From contig JAGVMY010000137.1 of NCBI GenBank assembly GCA_020053565.1, positions 1 to 8,232 of the forward strand: DNA of 8,232 nucleotides. The letters run 5' to 3'. The position numbers and the translations under genes were made by a program. This stretch comes from Thermodesulfovibrionales bacterium. GTDB taxonomy: Bacteria; Nitrospirota; Thermodesulfovibrionia; Thermodesulfovibrionales; SM23-35. How positions within the stretch are numbered: the stretch's first letter is position 1; each line of letters opens with the position of its first letter. Of this stretch, positions 6,028-8,232 are shown piece by piece. The notes under the pieces were generated by a model. The model did not search any database, had not been told where the DNA came from, and worked only from the letters and a program-made list of their open reading frames with translations.

Positions 6028-6184
6028 CCCAGATTATTTATGAACCATATCAAGGTAGGATATAGCATTTTCGCTCATTCTCGGTCGTATCGACCTCCGA
6101 GGTAAATTCTTTCTTCAAAAGAATTTAAAACCGCTCAAATACTTTATCCTACCCATCTTCGATTCAATTTATGAATAACATGGG
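6028..6184 (+). repeat. Long imperfect inverted repeat between cobD and the btuB riboswitch
   Basis: Outer arms 6028-6044 and 6168-6184 are complementary at 13 of 17 positions. Inner arms 6054-6070 and 6137-6153 pair at 15 of 17. Between them are two further hairpins, CTCGG...CCGAG at 6080-6101 and AAATTCTT...AAGAATTT at 6104-6126. The right arm overlaps the probable -35 of the btuB leader promoter. No transposase is present and no T-run follows, so it could be a MITE-like insertion, a structured RNA or a transcription-end structure. Confidence 0.6.
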
Positions 6185-6191
6185 CTAAAAT
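6163..6191 (+). promoter_or_regulatory. Candidate promoter of the btuB leader
   Basis: TAAAAT at 6186-6191 (5 of 6 to the -10 consensus) lies 17 bases after TTCAAT at 6163-6168 (a weak -35, 3 of 6). Transcription would start about 6198, right at the first base of the aptamer stem at 6200. This would make btuB separately transcribed from btuFCD-cobD. Confidence 0.4.
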
Positions 6192-6199
6192 CTTTTATT

Positions 6200-6391
6200 G
6201 GCTGGAAGTCAGAGAAGTGGAGTGAAAGTCTCCCGCTGCCCCGCAGCCGTAATGGGAACGAAAGCCCGAATCAAAAGCCACTGTCCCGATAGGTATTGGG
6301 ATGGGAAGGTGGGTAAGTAGAGAGGATATCTCAAAAATCAAAGATTTTCGGGATACCACAGTTGCCCTTAGCCGGAAAACCTGTCCAGACC
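6200..6391 (+). promoter_or_regulatory. Cobalamin riboswitch aptamer (btuB leader)
   Basis: The closing stem is GGCTGGA (6200-6206) with TCCAG-A-CC (6384-6391, one bulged A). The core is a strong match: GTGAAAGTCTCCCGCTGCCCC (split by eye at 6222-6242), GCAGCCGTAATGGG (6243-6256), GCCACTG (6278-6284), GATGGGAAGGTGG (6300-6312) and the B12 box TAGCCGGAAAACCTGTCC (6370-6387). A peripheral arm carries AAAATC-AAA-GATTTT. There is no intrinsic terminator between the aptamer and btuB, in contrast to the first riboswitch, so translational control through the ribosome-binding site is likely; that mode is inference. Confidence 0.9.
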
Positions 6392-6402
6392 AAAAGGAGC
6401 GC

Positions 6403-6430
6403 AGAGTTAAGAGTTCGGAGTTATGAGTTA
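6403..6430 (+). repeat. Heptamer tandem array in the btuB leader
   Basis: Four consecutive 7-base units with consensus (A/T)GAGTTA run between the riboswitch and the btuB start. The unit contains TAA and TGA stops. Its third unit contributes AGTTATG (6419-6425), which can pair with CATAACT (6456-6462) to form a leader hairpin upstream of the btuB ribosome-binding site. Confidence 0.75.
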
Positions 6431-6493
6431 AGAACACGAACGAAAAACTCTAAAACATAACTATTCAAAAATTTTTCTCGAGGGAGGAAAAAA

Positions 6494-8232
6494 ATGAAAA
6501 AACTTATCATTTTTGTCTCATTACTTTCCGCTTTTCACTTTTCACTTCTCACTTCTCTATTTGCAGAAGAAAAGGTCGTATCATTAGAAGAGATTGTTGT
6601 CACCGCCACAAGGATCGAAGAACCGAAAAAGGATGTCCCTGCCTCAATCCAGATAATCACTCAGGAAGATATTAAAAATTCAACTGCAAAGGATGCAGGG
6701 GATTTGATTTCCGAGGCATCCATAGGTCATGTCCACAAATACCCCGGGGCGCTTACAGGCAGGATTGAGTTAAGGGGATTAACAACAGACCTCTTCAGTG
6801 ATTTAAAAAGCAGGGTTCTTGTTCTTATTAATGGCCATCGTGCAGGTACCGTGAACCTTGCAAAGATACCTGTTGAGGATATCGAAAGGATAGAGATAGT
6901 AAAAGGACCCGCATCTGTCCTTTATGGCTCATCTGCCATGGGTGGAGTGATTAATATAATCACAAAGGAAGGTAAAGAAGATATACATGGTTCTATAGGT
7001 GGAGAAATCGGCTCATGGGAATACTGGAAGACTCAAGCAGAATTGAATGGAAAGAAAGGGGCGTTCGATTTTTATCTTACAGCCAGTCGTTCTGCATCAG
7101 ATGATTATGAGGCAAAGGACTACGGTAAGATTGAAAACACTGGATACAATGATGAGACGGTATCAGCCCGTTTTGGCTATAGGCTTTTTGATGGCCATCA
7201 TATCTCTATCGGTTTTCAGCACTGGAGAGGCTGGGGTATTGGTTCCCCTGGTGCGAGGTATGATCCTGATCCTGATGATTATTCAGATAAAGGAAGGGAT
7301 AGTTTTGATTTTGGGTATAAGACAGAGACATTCAATGCAAAATATTATTTCATCAGAGATGAGGATAAATGGCATGAAGGGCCGACCGCAGGTCGTTGGG
7401 GTACACCAAATAGCGTAGATTTTAAAGAAACAGATACACAGGGAGTAAGCCTTCAGAAGATATTCTCAATAGGGGACCACAGAATAATCATCGGGGGGCA
7501 ATGGGACAGGATAGAGGTTGAGAGCCGGAGAACCGCTGGTGCTCCCTATAATCCAGACTCAGAATATGACAGTTATGGTGCATTTACGGAAGGCAGATTA
7601 AGCCTTTTCAACAAAAAACTCCTTCTTAGTGCCGGTGTCCGTTATGACTATTTCGAAAATGAGATACTTGAAACACCTGGTATTCCAACTGTTAAACCAA
7701 AAAAGGATAATCTTGATCACGTTACTGTAAGAGGCGGATTAGTATATAAACTTACAGATAATTTAAATATTAAAGGCAATATCGGCACGGCTTTTCGAGC
7801 CCCTGCCCCTGATGAGCTTGCAACGGATTATGTATCTTCATGGGGAACACGATACATGGGAAATCCGGACTTAGAACCTGAAACAAGCACATCATATGAT
7901 GTAGGAATTGAGTATGCAAAGGATTTAGTTAAGGGTAATCTGAGTTTCTTCCATACAGAGTTCCAAGATAAGATATTGAGCTATTATAACGGAGCACTTT
8001 CTGCAATGACCTTCAAGAATGTTGATGGAGCTACCCTTCAGGGAGTTGAGGGAAGTCTTTCTTATGATGCTGGATTGGCCATTGGTTTAAAGGTTTCTGT
8101 AGAGCCTTTTACCAATATTACCTATCACACGAGGTATTCAAGTAAGGATGAACTTGAGATAAATAAATATGGAAAGACCTTACTTTACATACCCAAATGG
8201 ACAGGTGCTTTTGGAATAAGGGCAGGGCAGGA
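6494..8232 (+). CDS. btuB: TonB-dependent cobalamin receptor, 3' truncated by window
   Basis: An open frame of 579 codons with no stop to the window end; full-length family members are about 600-700 residues. It is an outer-membrane beta-barrel receptor that passes corrinoid to the periplasm using TonB energy. Residues 1-24 are a signal peptide (cleavage after LFA). The TonB box region is LEEIVVTATR (31-40). The plug domain runs to about 155 with VPASIQIITQEDI, IELRGL, VLVLINGHR, IERIEIVKGPASVLYGSSAM and GGVINIITK. Barrel strands follow, including NIGTAFRAPAPDELA and GNPDLEPETSTSYDVGIEY, typical of the BtuB/FepA group. Start: AGGGAGG at 6481-6487, seven to thirteen bases before the ATG. Codons 13-22 are made of heptamer repeats. 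The second B12 riboswitch directly upstream and the adjacent btuFCD support cobalamin as substrate. Confidence 0.92.
   Translation, partial: MKKLIIFVSLLSAFHFSLLTSLFAEEKVVSLEEIVVTATRIEEPKKDVPASIQIITQEDIKNSTAKDAGDLISEASIGHVHKYPGALTGRIELRGLTTDLFSDLKSRVLVLINGHRAGTVNLAKIPVEDIERIEIVKGPASVLYGSSAMGGVINIITKEGKEDIHGSIGGEIGSWEYWKTQAELNGKKGAFDFYLTASRSASDDYEAKDYGKIENTGYNDETVSARFGYRLFDGHHISIGFQHWRGWGIGSPGARYDPDPDDYSDKGRDSFDFGYKTETFNAKYYFIRDEDKWHEGPTAGRWGTPNSVDFKETDTQGVSLQKIFSIGDHRIIIGGQWDRIEVESRRTAGAPYNPDSEYDSYGAFTEGRLSLFNKKLLLSAGVRYDYFENEILETPGIPTVKPKKDNLDHVTVRGGLVYKLTDNLNIKGNIGTAFRAPAPDELATDYVSSWGTRYMGNPDLEPETSTSYDVGIEYAKDLVKGNLSFFHTEFQDKILSYYNGALSAMTFKNVDGATLQGVEGSLSYDAGLAIGLKVSVEPFTNITYHTRYSSKDELEINKYGKTLLYIPKWTGAFGIRAGQ
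6531..6558 (+). repeat. Heptamer tandem array in the btuB signal-peptide codons
   Basis: Four consecutive pyrimidine-rich 7-base units, consensus CTT(T/C)TCA, with the last ending in T. They encode residues 13-22 (AFHFSLLTSL), the hydrophobic core of the signal peptide. The reverse complement rotates to AGTGAAA, the same as a unit of the btuF leader array. A change of one unit would shift the frame 20 codons after the start. Confidence 0.8.

Noticed and set aside
6040..6102. A 20-codon ORF starting MNHIKVG after cobD
   Set aside because: It is 32 bases from the orphan ribosome-binding site and lies inside the inverted repeat, so there is no support for translation.
6195..6437. An 80-codon minus-strand ORF over the second riboswitch
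   Set aside because: It is the complement of the aptamer and of a heptamer array; the structured RNA explains the sequence.
6442..6477. GAAAAA...TTTTTC as a terminator before btuB
   Set aside because: Only six A-T-rich pairs with a long loop and followed by a G-rich ribosome-binding site rather than a T-run.
7047..7418. A 123-codon forward ORF
   Set aside because: It lies in a different frame inside the btuB coding sequence, whose own frame shows clear TonB-receptor motifs; its translation is low-complexity and unrecognisable.

Overview
The window looks like a piece of an anaerobic or facultative Gram-negative bacterial chromosome. It encodes a TonB-dependent outer-membrane receptor, a periplasmic binding protein and an inner-membrane ABC importer, and its base composition is moderately A+T-rich. 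The style (dense vitamin-uptake operon, SagB-like nitroreductase tail, scattered short heptamer repeats) would fit a Nitrospirota/Desulfobacterota-type genome, but that placement is inference.

Left end (1-1797): the 3' end of a nitroreductase-family gene carries a one-base frameshift. It converges without a gap on a minus-strand TIM-barrel amidohydrolase. An 88-base divergent spacer separates that gene from tsaC/sua5 (tRNA threonylcarbamoyladenosine synthesis). Neither divergent gene has a visible Shine-Dalgarno sequence.

Centre (1798-5991): a 437-base leader holds a cobalamin riboswitch aptamer, a heptamer-repeat hairpin and a strong intrinsic terminator. It precedes four overlapping genes: btuF (binding protein), btuC (permease), btuD (ATPase) and a cobD-like aminotransferase. 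The genes overlap by 13, 17 and 17 bases, so this is a tight operon under B12 control.

Right end (5992-8232): a near-perfect orphan ribosome-binding site with no gene behind it and a 157-base imperfect inverted repeat come first. A second cobalamin riboswitch follows, then a btuB-like TonB-dependent receptor that runs off the window. The system would take corrinoid across the outer membrane (BtuB) and inner membrane (BtuFCD), with CobD nominally supplying the aminopropanol arm of the nucleotide loop.

Most unusual points: (1) the CobD homologue has Leu263 where the family has its PLP-binding lysine, and Gln381 at a usually Arg position. (2) Six degenerate heptamer tandem arrays of one related family are embedded in this one locus. 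Two lie in riboswitch leaders and four inside coding sequence (btuF, cobD twice, the btuB signal peptide), the coding ones always in a stop-free orientation. (3) A palindromic repeat element is inserted in frame in cobD. Together these suggest recurrent repeat invasion of a B12 regulon and possibly slippage-based (phase-variable) control.
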